DNA from: Desulfobacterales bacterium
GTDB lineage: Bacteria > Desulfobacterota > Desulfobacteria > Desulfobacterales > UBA11574
Direction: 5' to 3'
Assembly (NCBI GenBank): GCA_022340885.1
Contig: JAJDND010000078.1
Coordinates: 1 to 52,042 of the forward strand
Length of the DNA stretch: 52,042 bases
This document shows, piece by piece, positions 43,219 to 51,518 of this stretch; position 1 is the stretch's first letter; each line of letters opens with the position of its first letter. The position numbers were made by a program, and so were the translations under genes. The notes beneath the pieces are model-generated. The model made no database searches. It was not told the origin of the DNA and worked only from the letters and a program-made list of their open reading frames with translations.

Positions 43219-43884
43219 ATGGGAAGCACTGTGAGCATCATCCATCAACCGATTTTTTATCTTTTTGTCGGGTTCAGTACGTTGCTGACGCTGGGGTATT
43301 TCTGGGGACGCCGGTCAAACAGGAACATCTACCGTTCAGCCTTCAGCGATCTTGTCGATGTCGTCAAGCCGGATGACCGGAACTTTACCAACATCGGCGG
43401 TGCCATCGGGTTCCACGCCAATTTGCTTATTAAAAAAAAGGGGGCGCCATTTTCCCGTGTGGATGCAACCATCACGCTGCTGCCGAGACACTCCTGGCTT
43501 TATCTGCCCATTTCAAAACTGATTCGAAAATATGATCGCCTTTTCATCACCCTCTACTTGAAAAAACCGCCCTGGGAAGAGGCGCATTTGATTGAAAACA
43601 AATACAGCAAGTTTATGGGTTCCAAGATCAAAAATGCGCATCTTCTGCATCATGAAGCCGTCAAATGGGAAGACCTTGATTTTCATCTCTACTATCACAG
43701 CCAAAAGATGCGCGAGAAACTGCTGTCCTTTATGAAAACAAATCCTGCGCCGGGTATCATCCGGCATATCGCTCTTGTTCCCGAACAAAAAAAAGGATTT
43801 GTCTTCATGATTCCGAAACCTCAACAGGTCGCGCGCTATCTCGCACCGATTTATCACTGGCTGCCCTCTGTCTTAAAAGAATAA
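43219..43884 (+). CDS. Membrane-anchored hypothetical protein, paralogue 1
   Basis: I do not recognise this 221-aa protein as a named family. It has one N-terminal membrane helix (about residues 10-28) followed by RRSNR and a soluble domain. Shared with the next gene are VDVVKPDDRNFTNIGGAIGFHAN, ATITLLPRHSWLYLPISKLIRKYDRLFITLYL, and a closing HIALVPEQKKGFVFMI and YLAPIYHWL. The orientation is probably with the soluble part in the cytosol (positive residues after the helix). It begins 10 nt after the ArsA-like gene, in the same operon. Confidence 0.75.
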   Translation: MGSTVSIIHQPIFYLFVGFSTLLTLGYFWGRRSNRNIYRSAFSDLVDVVKPDDRNFTNIGGAIGFHANLLIKKKGAPFSRVDATITLLPRHSWLYLPISKLIRKYDRLFITLYLKKPPWEEAHLIENKYSKFMGSKIKNAHLLHHEAVKWEDLDFHLYYHSQKMREKLLSFMKTNPAPGIIRHIALVPEQKKGFVFMIPKPQQVARYLAPIYHWLPSVLKE

Positions 43885-43933
43885 ACCCTATCGTTGCATA
43901 CACAACAATGTCAACTTCGGAAAAGGAAAGTCG

Positions 43934-44602
43934 ATGGAAGCTTTTGGAGGCAACGTAACGGTTTCCGTATTGATTGTGATTATCGCCGTCAGCGTTTTTA
44001 TCGCCTTTTCTTTTCACTCCGGAAAACGAAAAAACAAAGAGATCTTCACCGGTATTTTTAAAGAACTCGTAACGGTTTTTAAACCCGATGAGCAGATTTT
44101 TACCAATATCGGAGGCGTTGTCGGACATCACGGTACGTTTTCTTTCAATGAACGGGGTTCGGTCTCTCGAATCGATGTCACGCTGACGCTGCTTCCCAGG
44201 CAGGCACCATTGTATATGCCCATCTCGAAACTATTAATGAGATATGACCGGCTGTTTATTTCCGTTTACATGAGGTATCCCCCGCCCGGCGAAGGTCACA
44301 TCATCGAAAGGGGATATACCGGATTTCGAGGACCTACAATCACCAACATTTCACGGCTTAGACAGACGGAATTTAAATGGGGTGAATTGGAGTTCTTGTT
44401 TTATTACGAGCAGGACCGGATGATGGATCAATTCGAAATGCTTATCGCATCCCTCCAAGACCCAGGACCCATCAAACACATTGCGATTGTCCCGGATCAA
44501 AGAAGGGGATATATTTTTATGGGGCTTCAAAAAGAACCAATTGAAGCATATCTGGCGCCGGTTTATGACTGGTTGTTTCACGTTTTTGAACCATACGAAT
44601 AG
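43934..44602 (+). CDS. Membrane-anchored hypothetical protein, paralogue 2
   Basis: This 222-aa protein is a clear tandem duplicate of the preceding gene. It has the same length, one N-terminal membrane helix (about 8-27) and a basic GKRKNK patch. Corresponding blocks are VTVFKPDEQIFTNIGGVVGHHGT, VTLTLLPRQAPLYMPISKLLMRYDRLFISVYM, HIAIVPDQRRGYIFMG and YLAPVYDWLF. Divergence is substantial, so the duplication is old and both copies are probably kept for a heteromeric complex. A GGAAAGTCG-like ribosome site precedes the ATG. It converges with the DUF59-like gene, leaving only 5 nt. Confidence 0.75.
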   Translation: MEAFGGNVTVSVLIVIIAVSVFIAFSFHSGKRKNKEIFTGIFKELVTVFKPDEQIFTNIGGVVGHHGTFSFNERGSVSRIDVTLTLLPRQAPLYMPISKLLMRYDRLFISVYMRYPPPGEGHIIERGYTGFRGPTITNISRLRQTEFKWGELEFLFYYEQDRMMDQFEMLIASLQDPGPIKHIAIVPDQRRGYIFMGLQKEPIEAYLAPVYDWLFHVFEPYE

Positions 44603-44607
44603 AACCT

Positions 44608-44880
44608 TTAGATAATTTCTATGTCTAGCTCCGGAAATTCATTGTTGAATTCTTCGGTTAAAGCATGCAGTATGTCGGATAACAAAAGGCCTTGAATGAT
44701 CCTGCAGCATTTGGGCGTACGCCGGTTTTGGGGATTTAACATAACAAACAACTTCTGCTTTTCCTCACTGTATCGAAGCCGTTCCACCAATCCCAATTGT
44801 GCAACGGAAAGACCGGCAACCGGTTCCTTGACACGGTCTAAGACCGCATCGATTTTTTGTTTCATTTCCGGCGTCATCAT
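44608..44880 (-). CDS. DUF59/MIP18-like small protein
   Basis: This 90-aa protein resembles the MIP18/DUF59 fold seen in SufT/PaaD-type iron-sulfur assembly factors. It shows an N-terminal helix AVLDRVKEPVAGLSVAQLGLVERLRYSE, like the DPE...VDLGLV motif, then a strand FVMLNPQNRRTPKCCRII with a Cys pair in the position of the family's CP motif, and a final helix and strand ending in FPELDIEII. The match is partial. The start may be either of two adjacent ATGs (44880 or 44877). Function is uncertain. Confidence 0.55.
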   Translation of the reverse strand: MMTPEMKQKIDAVLDRVKEPVAGLSVAQLGLVERLRYSEEKQKLFVMLNPQNRRTPKCCRIIQGLLLSDILHALTEEFNNEFPELDIEII

Positions 44881-45098
44881 AATGGCATGCCTTCGGTATT
44901 CAGTGGCGCACTTTTATTTTTCATAAAAGGGACGATATTCACAAACAGACTGTAGCATAACTGAAAATTTTCAGCCAGTCGGTTGATCAATTGCCTTGCC
45001 GTCATACCTGCCCTGTCTCCTTTTTAACATCCTTGCAAAAGGTGATTATATTTATTAGACATGATGTTTTTCAACCCTTATCATCAAAGGTATATTAA

Positions 45099-46313
45099 AT
45101 GGACTCTCGTGAATCTCGCATCCTCGTTGCCACCTGTTACGGCCATTTTATGAGCCATTTCAACATGCTGGTGTTTCCGGCGGTGGTGCTTCCCCTGGCC
45201 AACCGGCTGAACATGAGCATGGGATATATTTTGGATCTTTCCTTTTGGATGTATTGTCTGTTCGGGATCACCGCCCTTCCCTGGGGTATGATCGCCGATC
45301 GTTGGGGCAGCAAACCCCTCTTTCTGATCTACTATCTCGGCGCCGGTCTCAGCGGTTTGGCGGCAGCGGCATGGATCGACCATCCGGCGAAATTCTCTCT
45401 GGCCTTGGCAATGATCGGCCTGTTTTCAGGTATCTATCACCCCATCGGCTTGGGAATGATTTCAAAGGGGATCAAACGGATCAGTTTAGGATTGGCATAC
45501 AACGGTATGTTCGGCAGTCTTGGACTCGCCACGGCCCCGTTGTTGACCGGTGTGGTCAATTGGCTTTGGGGCCCGTCAGCGGCGTATCTCTTTCTGGGCG
45601 TGTTGAATCTTTTAGGTGTCGGTCTTATTGCCGTTTTGCCGAGTATGGAGGAAGTCCATGGCCCTGCCGACAAACCCTCTGGAGACGGAAACGAAAACGG
45701 CTTTTTAGTGGCATTTTTTATCCTGCTGGGGGCCATGATGCTCGGCGGGGTGGTCTATCGAGGCGCAACGGTCATCCTGCCGGCCTATTTCGAATTGAGG
45801 AATCAGGCCATTTTTCATTGGATTCATTCGGCCGCCGGAGTCGGCTTGTCGAAAAACCTGGTGGCCACCGCTCTTGTATCCTTCATCTTCATCGTGGGGA
45901 TGCTGGGTCAATACACCGGCGGCCGAATCGCGGAGCGTCATGATCTCAGGTTCTGTTATCTTATTTTTCATGCCATTACAATACCTGCAGCACTTTTGAT
46001 GGCGATCGCCGCAAATATACCCCTGGTCATCCTGGCGCTGATCTACTTTTTCTTTTTAATCGGTATGCAGCCCATTGAAAATACCCTGGTCGCAAAATTC
46101 ACGCCAACAAAATTTCGCCATTCAGCCTATGGATTGAAATTCATTTTGACCTTTGGTGTAGGAGCCCTTTCGGTAAAGATGATCAAAGCCATCGAGACGG
46201 CCGTTAATATCGAAGCGGTTTTTTATGCTTTGGGATTAACTTCCGTCGTTCTGGTGGGCGTCATCGTCCTTCTGATTTTTCGGACCCGGCAGGATGAACA
46301 ATACGCGATGTAA
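45099..46313 (+). CDS. Major facilitator superfamily transporter
   Basis: This 404-aa protein has about 12 membrane helices in two halves separated by a polar loop (SMEEVHGPADKPSGDGNENG, around residue 190). The MFS loop 2-3 signature appears as GMIADRWGSKPLFLIYY. Motifs such as FSGIYHPIGLGMISKGIKR suggest the NreB/Fsr-like subgroup, but the substrate cannot be told. It is apparently monocistronic: the upstream region is 218 nt and the downstream gene is convergent. Confidence 0.85.
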   Translation: MDSRESRILVATCYGHFMSHFNMLVFPAVVLPLANRLNMSMGYILDLSFWMYCLFGITALPWGMIADRWGSKPLFLIYYLGAGLSGLAAAAWIDHPAKFSLALAMIGLFSGIYHPIGLGMISKGIKRISLGLAYNGMFGSLGLATAPLLTGVVNWLWGPSAAYLFLGVLNLLGVGLIAVLPSMEEVHGPADKPSGDGNENGFLVAFFILLGAMMLGGVVYRGATVILPAYFELRNQAIFHWIHSAAGVGLSKNLVATALVSFIFIVGMLGQYTGGRIAERHDLRFCYLIFHAITIPAALLMAIAANIPLVILALIYFFFLIGMQPIENTLVAKFTPTKFRHSAYGLKFILTFGVGALSVKMIKAIETAVNIEAVFYALGLTSVVLVGVIVLLIFRTRQDEQYAM

Positions 46314-46329
46314 AAAACAGTTTGTATAA

Positions 46330-46593
46330 TCAGCAGGTATACGGATAAAAATGGTGATAACAGAACCCGGCGGGATCGCTATACTGAAGCTCCGTATCGA
46401 TCATGCATTGCCCGATGGTGTTTTTGGAAACCGCTTCGTAGTCCGATCGGCTTTCTTCTTCTTTTTTGCATGCCATGCAAATAGCCTGATGATCATATAC
46501 GGAAAGTATTCTGGGATCTTTCGGTTCCATTTTTTCGTTGCATCGATCGCATTGAATGGCACATGCCAGTTTTTCTACCCACTCATCCTTCAT
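46330..46593 (-). CDS. Hypothetical zinc-ribbon-like small protein, 87 aa
   Basis: The start is set at the ATG at 46593 (MKDEWVEKLACAIQCDRC) because an AAGGAG site lies 9 nt upstream; a longer frame from 46638 lacks one. Two Cys pairs, CDRC and CMAC, about 25 residues apart form a zinc-ribbon-like knuckle. The C terminus is unusual, with Cys, His and aromatic residues (GFCYHHFYPYTC). There are no membrane segments. I do not recognise the family. Confidence 0.65.
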   Translation of the reverse strand: MKDEWVEKLACAIQCDRCNEKMEPKDPRILSVYDHQAICMACKKEEESRSDYEAVSKNTIGQCMIDTELQYSDPAGFCYHHFYPYTC

Positions 46594-46631
46594 GGTCGCT
46601 GTCTCCTTGTATTTATTTTTGAATCTTCTTG

Positions 46632-47240
46632 TCAACAATTATCATACATTCTGATGATCTCGCCGGTGCCTTTCCCCTCAACACTTTTGACATATCCGTT
46701 GATGACTTTTCTCATGGGTATGGGATTGTGACCGGGAAAATAACGTTCATATTGCGCTACGGCATCTTCAACCAGACCCGATGAAACGGCATTAATTCTG
46801 ACCCCGTTTCTCAATTCCAGGGATACTGCTTTGACAAAACTGTGAATGGCGCCGTTGACCATGGCGGCGCTGGTCGTTAACGCCACAGGATGATCGGCCA
46901 ATATTCCCGTCGTCAACGTAAAAGAGCCGCCGGGATTCGAATAATGCCGACCGATTCTGACCATATTCACCTGCCCCATCAATTTGCTGTTCAATCCGAT
47001 GTGAAAGTCTTCTTCGGTCATTGAATCAAAGGCCGCCCATTTGGCTTCTCCTGCAATACAGATCACTGCATCGACTTTTCCGACGGATTTGAACATTTTT
47101 TCGATCGATTTGCTGTCGGCAATATCTACGTTAACATCGCCGGAATTTCTCCCACCGATGATAACTTCATGGTTGTTCGAGAAATGATCGCTGACTCTTT
47201 TGCCGATGGTTCCTTTCCCGCCGATGATTATAATTTTCAT
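46632..47240 (-). CDS. Short-chain dehydrogenase/reductase
   Basis: The start is set at the ATG at 47240 (MKIIIIGGKGTIG) with a CGGAGA site upstream, giving 202 aa. The Rossmann motif is IIGGKGTIGKRV, and VDAVICIAGEAKW holds the usual cofactor-stabilising Asn-Ala-Gly position in altered form. Ser in TLTTGILADHP occupies the catalytic Ser strand, but the classical YxxxK is replaced around TTSAAMVNGAIHSFVKAV (Tyr is absent; a Lys remains). The lack of the catalytic Tyr matches the atypical short SDRs. Its substrate is unknown. Confidence 0.78.
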   Translation of the reverse strand: MKIIIIGGKGTIGKRVSDHFSNNHEVIIGGRNSGDVNVDIADSKSIEKMFKSVGKVDAVICIAGEAKWAAFDSMTEEDFHIGLNSKLMGQVNMVRIGRHYSNPGGSFTLTTGILADHPVALTTSAAMVNGAIHSFVKAVSLELRNGVRINAVSSGLVEDAVAQYERYFPGHNPIPMRKVINGYVKSVEGKGTGEIIRMYDNC

Positions 47241-47270
47241 GGCTTCTCCGTAAATTAATTTGAAAACCAA

Positions 47271-47867
47271 TCAGCAGATCAGCACCAATCCGCAAACATT
47301 GGCCATTGGCGTTTCAGTTGAATCCGTGTCGTGAGCGGTCCAATTCATCTTCCATCCGGCTGTTTTAAACAGCTTTGCCACATTGACGCCGAATCCGGAC
47401 ATCGAAGGTCTTGCATGCTGAGGATTCCTGCATTTTCCCTTTTCAGAAAGCGCCAAACATTCCCCGTGGTCATGGCAAAATATTTTTTTGCATGAACCGC
47501 CGGCATAGGCCCGTGCATCCACAAATCCCATTTTAACGGCAGATGTCTCGATACCGGACGCTATTTCGTGGAGCAGTTGAAAGACCTCGCGACGTTCACT
47601 GGAATAAAGTATTTCAGAAGGAACGTCGATTTTGAAAAAAACCGCTTGGCTAAATTTTTCAAGCGCTTGTTTGAATACGGTAGGTCCCGAAACATGCGGT
47701 GGACAGCTTTTTGACAGTCCGTAATTTTCGCACCGTGGTTCCCGGCACATGTCGGCCAGATGATGATCAACGACAATATCTCTTGCTGAAATAATCTTAG
47801 CCTCGCTGGCGCCCGAGTGTTGTGCATCTTGAAGTAACGCTTTTAGCTTTTGGGTGTTTTCATTCAT
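47271..47867 (-). CDS. DUF2284-like Cys-rich metal-binding protein
   Basis: The ATG at 47867 (MNENTQKLK) is preferred to the TTG at 47888, giving 198 aa. The protein has the DUF2284 pattern: CREPRCENYGLSKSCPPH in the first half, and AGGSCKKIFCHDHGECLAL with KGKCRNPQHARPSMSGFGV in the second. The Cys spacing suggests iron-sulfur or zinc binding. Proteins of this type are frequent in anaerobes and are of unknown function. The final VCGLVLIC also carries Cys. It sits just upstream of the SDR gene on the same strand. Confidence 0.8.
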   Translation of the reverse strand: MNENTQKLKALLQDAQHSGASEAKIISARDIVVDHHLADMCREPRCENYGLSKSCPPHVSGPTVFKQALEKFSQAVFFKIDVPSEILYSSERREVFQLLHEIASGIETSAVKMGFVDARAYAGGSCKKIFCHDHGECLALSEKGKCRNPQHARPSMSGFGVNVAKLFKTAGWKMNWTAHDTDSTETPMANVCGLVLIC

Positions 47868-47958
47868 GGGACTTGGAAGACGTTTCAAATAAATTTATCA
47901 GCAGCAACTTCTTTGAAACAAGCGTTGCATTGCGAATAAGCTCCCCGGACATTGCCGG

Positions 47959-48276
47959 TTAATCTTCGTCGGCGACGATCTGTCCGGTGACGTTGTCAAC
48001 GATAACGGGAGTTTCAAAGTAGGTCACGGACGGTAGAGAACCATACTTGTCCAGAATAAATTGCTTCCATTCATCGGTATAAAGGCGTTCGGCGTCCTTT
48101 TGCGAATGCCAAAGATATACGCCACCGGCTGTCCCACCGTCCTCTGAAAGTATGTAATACTTGCGAATCAATCCCTGCGTCTCCTTGTACTTCGGCGCCG
48201 TACCCGAAAACACCTCTCGCGCCTTATCGCGAGAAATCGGTTGTGGCAGTTTGAACTGCACAAGTGCTGTTATCAT
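47959..48276 (-). CDS. YdhR-like monooxygenase-fold protein
   Basis: This 105-aa ferredoxin-fold alpha/beta barrel protein resembles the YdhR/antibiotic biosynthesis monooxygenase-like group. Visible features are ITALVQFKLPQPISRDKA, a SGTAPKYKETQGLIRKYYIL strand-helix and GTAGGVYLWHSQKDAERLY, closing with TYFETPVIVDN. These small dimeric proteins are often annotated as putative monooxygenases but few have a known reaction. A good GAAAGGAA site precedes the ATG. Confidence 0.75.
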   Translation of the reverse strand: MITALVQFKLPQPISRDKAREVFSGTAPKYKETQGLIRKYYILSEDGGTAGGVYLWHSQKDAERLYTDEWKQFILDKYGSLPSVTYFETPVIVDNVTGQIVADED

Positions 48277-48326
48277 CTCGATTTCCTTTCAAAGTTTTTC
48301 AGTTATAAATCCCGGTAATGCCTTGG

Positions 48327-48579
48327 CTATCCATTTTGGTTTTCGTTTGTCCCGCTCTCGAAAGGTATAATCCGGATTCCTGTCGATGGCAGCCCATCAT
48401 GATCTTTTTCAATGATCTTTGCAAGGTTCTTTCCGATTCGATAAGCCTTTTTTAGATAGGGTTACCAGATCGACGTCGACGTCCGTGCCGGACGAACCTC
48501 GTATAATTTTATCTACCAGGGCATCCGTGCTCCCTTTGACTCGAATGGCCCCGTTTACAGCGACCGCTCTTTTCTTCAT
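48327..48579 (-). pseudogene. Decayed NAD(P)H-dependent flavin reductase (flavodoxin fold)
   Basis: From the ATG at 48579, with a GGGGA site, the frame reads MKKRAVAVNGAIRVKGSTDA and continues as a flavodoxin-fold N terminus (usual motif AINGSPR...GNT), then reaches a stop at 48409 after 56 codons. Switching frame near the AAAAAAGG run gives AYRIGKNLAKIIEKDHDG and continues to a stop at 48327, like the C-terminal helix of these reductases. The middle of the protein, about 100 residues, is missing. This fits an internal deletion with frameshift. A small expressed peptide is less likely. Confidence 0.6.
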
Positions 48580-48694
48580 TTTTTTCTTCCCCGGTTTTCA
48601 CTAAACAGCACCTTATCTGCAAAATGTTCCACGATTTCAATGACGGCAGCGTGGGAGTTGTCGTAAAACAGCCTATTTCACCGATCGCGGCGAT

Positions 48695-49570
48695 CTATCC
48701 GGTATCCGGTGGCAATCGAGGTTCGAAGGCCTGTTTCGCAAACATTTCCCCGTCAATGACCCCGCTGCAAACCCGAACAACCGGTCCTTCGATGGTAGCC
48801 GTGAAATCCGGCGAAAAACTAACGCCGATGTCGCCGCCGGGCATATGCACGATAACCTTTGATCCGCAAAAGCCCAGTTTGTAGGCGACGGCCGCTGCCG
48901 CGGTGCTGCTGCTGCCTGATGCAAGTGTATATCCTGCCCCTCGTTCCCATATCTCGATCCTGATAGTGTCACTGTCGATAACCTCCATAAATTGAACGTT
49001 CGTCCGGTTGGGAAAACGCGGTTCCGTTTCAATCATAGGGCCAAATCTTTTGGCGATATCCGATGTCGGCTTTTCACAGAAAACGACGCAGTGGGGATTG
49101 CCCACTGTAGCGGCACAGTACTCGAAAATACGGCCTTCGATATCCATCCGCTCTTTAAGAACTTCTCGCGGGCTTCCGGCAACAGGTATCTTTGTGCTGT
49201 CGAAGCTGACGATGCCCATTTCGACGATCACATTTTTACCGTCAGGAGACACTTCGCAGCTTACCGCGCCTCCGAGCGTATCAACAGTGAACGGCTGGGT
49301 CTTTATCAATCCCTTATCCCGGAGATACCTCGCGAAAATGCGCAGCCCATTTCCACTCTTCTCCGCCTCGCTGCCATCGGGATTGAAAATTCTCAACCCG
49401 AAGTCACAGGTTTCGCTTCGGAGCGGGCCCATCAGGATGCCATCGGATCCGACACCGTAATGGCGGTGGCAGATCAGCTGAATACGTCTTTTGTCGAGAT
49501 CGTTTTCAAATTCGGGAAACGGTATGACCAGATAGTCATTTCCAAGTGCGTGGTATTTTGTATATTTCAT
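48695..49570 (-). CDS. DapF-family isomerase lacking both catalytic cysteines
   Basis: The start is set at the ATG at 49570 (MKYTKYHALGNDYLVIPFPE), the standard DapF N terminus, giving 291 aa. The two-domain diaminopimelate epimerase fold is clear (HYGVGSDGIL, FNPDGSEAEKSGNGLRIFA, VGNPHCVVF, IEIWERGAG). In DapF the two bases are Cys residues in CGNG and ACGTG. Here both are Ser: Ser72 in KSGNG and Ser218 in LASGSSS, and the neighbouring GET is GYT. Epimerase activity on diaminopimelate is therefore doubtful, and a different isomerase role as in PhzF/PrpF relatives is possible. It lies 73 nt downstream of the ADP-ribosylglycohydrolase gene. Confidence 0.8.
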   Translation of the reverse strand: MKYTKYHALGNDYLVIPFPEFENDLDKRRIQLICHRHYGVGSDGILMGPLRSETCDFGLRIFNPDGSEAEKSGNGLRIFARYLRDKGLIKTQPFTVDTLGGAVSCEVSPDGKNVIVEMGIVSFDSTKIPVAGSPREVLKERMDIEGRIFEYCAATVGNPHCVVFCEKPTSDIAKRFGPMIETEPRFPNRTNVQFMEVIDSDTIRIEIWERGAGYTLASGSSSTAAAAVAYKLGFCGSKVIVHMPGGDIGVSFSPDFTATIEGPVVRVCSGVIDGEMFAKQAFEPRLPPDTG

Positions 49571-49643
49571 CTTGTAATTTCCAGCGTCGGGATCGCTTGC
49601 TGCAAGGCACGTTTCGGGATAACCTTCATATGCATCCATCAGT

Positions 49644-50420
49644 TCAACTTTTCGCGATGTACTTGGCACAGAAAGCATCTGTGACTTCCCAGAGGTCCGG
49701 CGTCAGCAGATCTTTCACCTTGGCGCGAATGCCGTCGGGAATGCTTCCATAAAAGGCCTCCGCAATTCCGCCGGTGATACAGGCAATTGTGTCGCTGTCC
49801 CCTCCGAGGGAAATCGCGTTGCGCACGGCATCTTCATACGAATCCGAATCGAGGAAGGCAATAATCGCCTGGGGTACGGTCCCTTGGCAGGACACATCAA
49901 AAACATATGAGGGGCGGATGTCATCTACCGACCGACCAAGGTTGTAGCCAATGCGGTCCTTAATGCGCAGCCTGATGGCCTCTTTGCCGTGCCCTGTCCC
50001 GGCCATAAAAATGGCAAGTGCCACGGCCTCTGCCCCCTTAATGCCCTCTGGGTGATTGTGAGTGATTTCTGCCGTCATCCGTGCCTGTCGAAGCACCTCA
50101 TCTTCGGTGGAAAAAGCGAAGCCGACGGGGCTCACGCGCATGGCAGAACCATTGCCCCAGCTGTTGTACGGTCGGGTATCCTCTGCGAAAAGCCATCGGA
50201 AGAACGACCCGCCGTAGCCGGCGTCGGGATGGCGGCGCCCGATCCTCCTGACCGAATCGAGATACGGCGAGCCCGAAAGGATGGCGTCGGCAACTGCGAC
50301 TGTCAGTACCGTATCATCGGTAAAGCGGCATCGAGGGTCGAACAAAGGGAAGTCCTTTGTCTTTATTGGCCAGCGCTCGTAGACAGAACCGATGATGTCT
50401 CCGGCGATCGCTCCGATCAT
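49644..50420 (-). CDS. ADP-ribosylglycohydrolase family protein
   Basis: The start is set at the ATG at 50420 (MIGAIAGDIIGSVYE) with a CGGAGA site; the longer frame would overlap the upstream gene. The 258-aa protein has the DraG/ARH metal-site motifs: FTDDTVLTVAVADAIL near residue 37, NSWGNGSAMRVSPVGFAF, THNHPEGIKGAEAVALAIF and GGDSDTIACITGGIAEAFYG. These enzymes remove ADP-ribose from proteins or small molecules with two magnesium ions. No ADP-ribosyltransferase or nif gene is adjacent, so the target is unknown. Confidence 0.9.
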   Translation of the reverse strand: MIGAIAGDIIGSVYERWPIKTKDFPLFDPRCRFTDDTVLTVAVADAILSGSPYLDSVRRIGRRHPDAGYGGSFFRWLFAEDTRPYNSWGNGSAMRVSPVGFAFSTEDEVLRQARMTAEITHNHPEGIKGAEAVALAIFMAGTGHGKEAIRLRIKDRIGYNLGRSVDDIRPSYVFDVSCQGTVPQAIIAFLDSDSYEDAVRNAISLGGDSDTIACITGGIAEAFYGSIPDGIRAKVKDLLTPDLWEVTDAFCAKYIAKS

Positions 50421-50445
50421 GAGACTTTTCTCCGTCGAATCCGGA

Positions 50446-50712
50446 TCATTCCAAGTGCCCACCCGCTTTTGCTTGTAACAGCACATCCTCAATTGCAGCC
50501 ACCAGGCCCCGAGCGGCTTGCTCGCTGAGTTCCACAGCAACCCTTGCCCCGGGTCCCAAGTCTTCATTAACAAAATCAATATTCAGTGCATGTTCCATGG
50601 AAATGTGAAACGGGTGATCATAGGAAACATTCGCCTGATTGAGCGTAAACCACCCTTTTGTTCCTTTGCCGCTGCCATCGATATTAACTTTTTTGACAAT
50701 CATCGTACACAT
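50446..50712 (-). CDS. DUF6295-like small protein
   Basis: This 88-aa protein begins MCTMIVKKVNIDGSGKG and contains the conserved block ANVSYDHPFHISMEHALNID followed by VNEDLGPGARVAVELS. It closes with an ARGLVAAIEDVL helix. I recall this as the DUF6295 family; its function is unknown. It is soluble and has no catalytic signature I can name. The AAGGAAG ribosome site is clear. It ends 25 nt before the ADP-ribosylglycohydrolase start and is probably in the same transcript. Confidence 0.75.
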   Translation of the reverse strand: MCTMIVKKVNIDGSGKGTKGWFTLNQANVSYDHPFHISMEHALNIDFVNEDLGPGARVAVELSEQAARGLVAAIEDVLLQAKAGGHLE

Positions 50713-50756
50713 TTTAGTCTTCCTTTCTGATTCTTGCCAAATGAACCGGATACTTT

Positions 50757-51518
50757 TTACCCGGATGCAAGATATTTCCCCAGGAAAGCGAATATCTTCT
50801 CCCAGCCATCGACTGCCTGTTGCTGCCGGTAATTCGGCCTGTTGTAGTAAAAGAAACCATGTCCCGCACCTGGATACCTGTGAAATTCATAGCTCTTGCC
50901 ATGCTTTTTTAATTCTTTTTCGTGCAGATCAACCTGTTCCGGGGAAGGACTGTGGTCTTCTTCGCCAAAGAGACCCAAAATCGGACAAGATAGATCCTTG
51001 GTGTAATCAATGGGAGCGACCGGATGATTGGCGTCCAAGTCGGCTTCTGTCATCACAACGCGTCCACCCCAACACTCCACAACCGCATCGAATCCTTGCA
51101 CCCGGCAACTTGTCAGGAATGCATGTCGACCGCCGGAACACGTTCCAAACACGCCCACCTTGCCGTTGAGATAGGGCAGTGAACGCAGATACAACATAGC
51201 GCCTTCGATGTCGCCGACGGCTTGATCATCGGGAATACCCCCGTCTCCACGAACTTTGGCGGCCACATCTTCCGGCGTTCCGTGACCCGCACGGAAATAA
51301 AGATTCGGGGAGACGGCGGCATACCCCTGGTGAGCAAATTTACGTGTGGCCTCACGGTACCACTCGTCCCATCCGGGCATATGGTGAACCAAAACAATTC
51401 CCGGAACCGGACCAGCACCCAGCGGACGTGCCAAATAAGCATTGATCAATTGGCTATCATTACCCGATAGGGTGATCGTCTCCGCTAACATGCCCTCATA
51501 CATATTTGTTGTATACAT
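50757..51518 (-). CDS. Dienelactone hydrolase family protein
   Basis: This 253-aa alpha/beta hydrolase has the dienelactone hydrolase triad: Cys127 in the nucleophile elbow FGTCSGGRHA, Asp188 in FGEEDHSPSPE and His220 in PGAGHGFFYY. The oxyanion region VLVHHMPGWDEWYRE is near residue 43. Dienelactone hydrolases open cyclic esters in aromatic degradation, but many relatives have other substrates. The first ATG (51518) has an AAGGAG site 6 nt upstream. No aromatic pathway genes are near. Downstream on the same strand are the DUF6295 and ADP-ribosylglycohydrolase genes. Confidence 0.87.
   Translation of the reverse strand: MYTTNMYEGMLAETITLSGNDSQLINAYLARPLGAGPVPGIVLVHHMPGWDEWYREATRKFAHQGYAAVSPNLYFRAGHGTPEDVAAKVRGDGGIPDDQAVGDIEGAMLYLRSLPYLNGKVGVFGTCSGGRHAFLTSCRVQGFDAVVECWGGRVVMTEADLDANHPVAPIDYTKDLSCPILGLFGEEDHSPSPEQVDLHEKELKKHGKSYEFHRYPGAGHGFFYYNRPNYRQQQAVDGWEKIFAFLGKYLASG

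Noticed and set aside
44957-44976. CTGAAAATTTTCAG palindrome upstream of the MFS gene
   Set aside because: It is a single short AT-rich dyad with no second copy or linked regulator; chance occurrence is likely.
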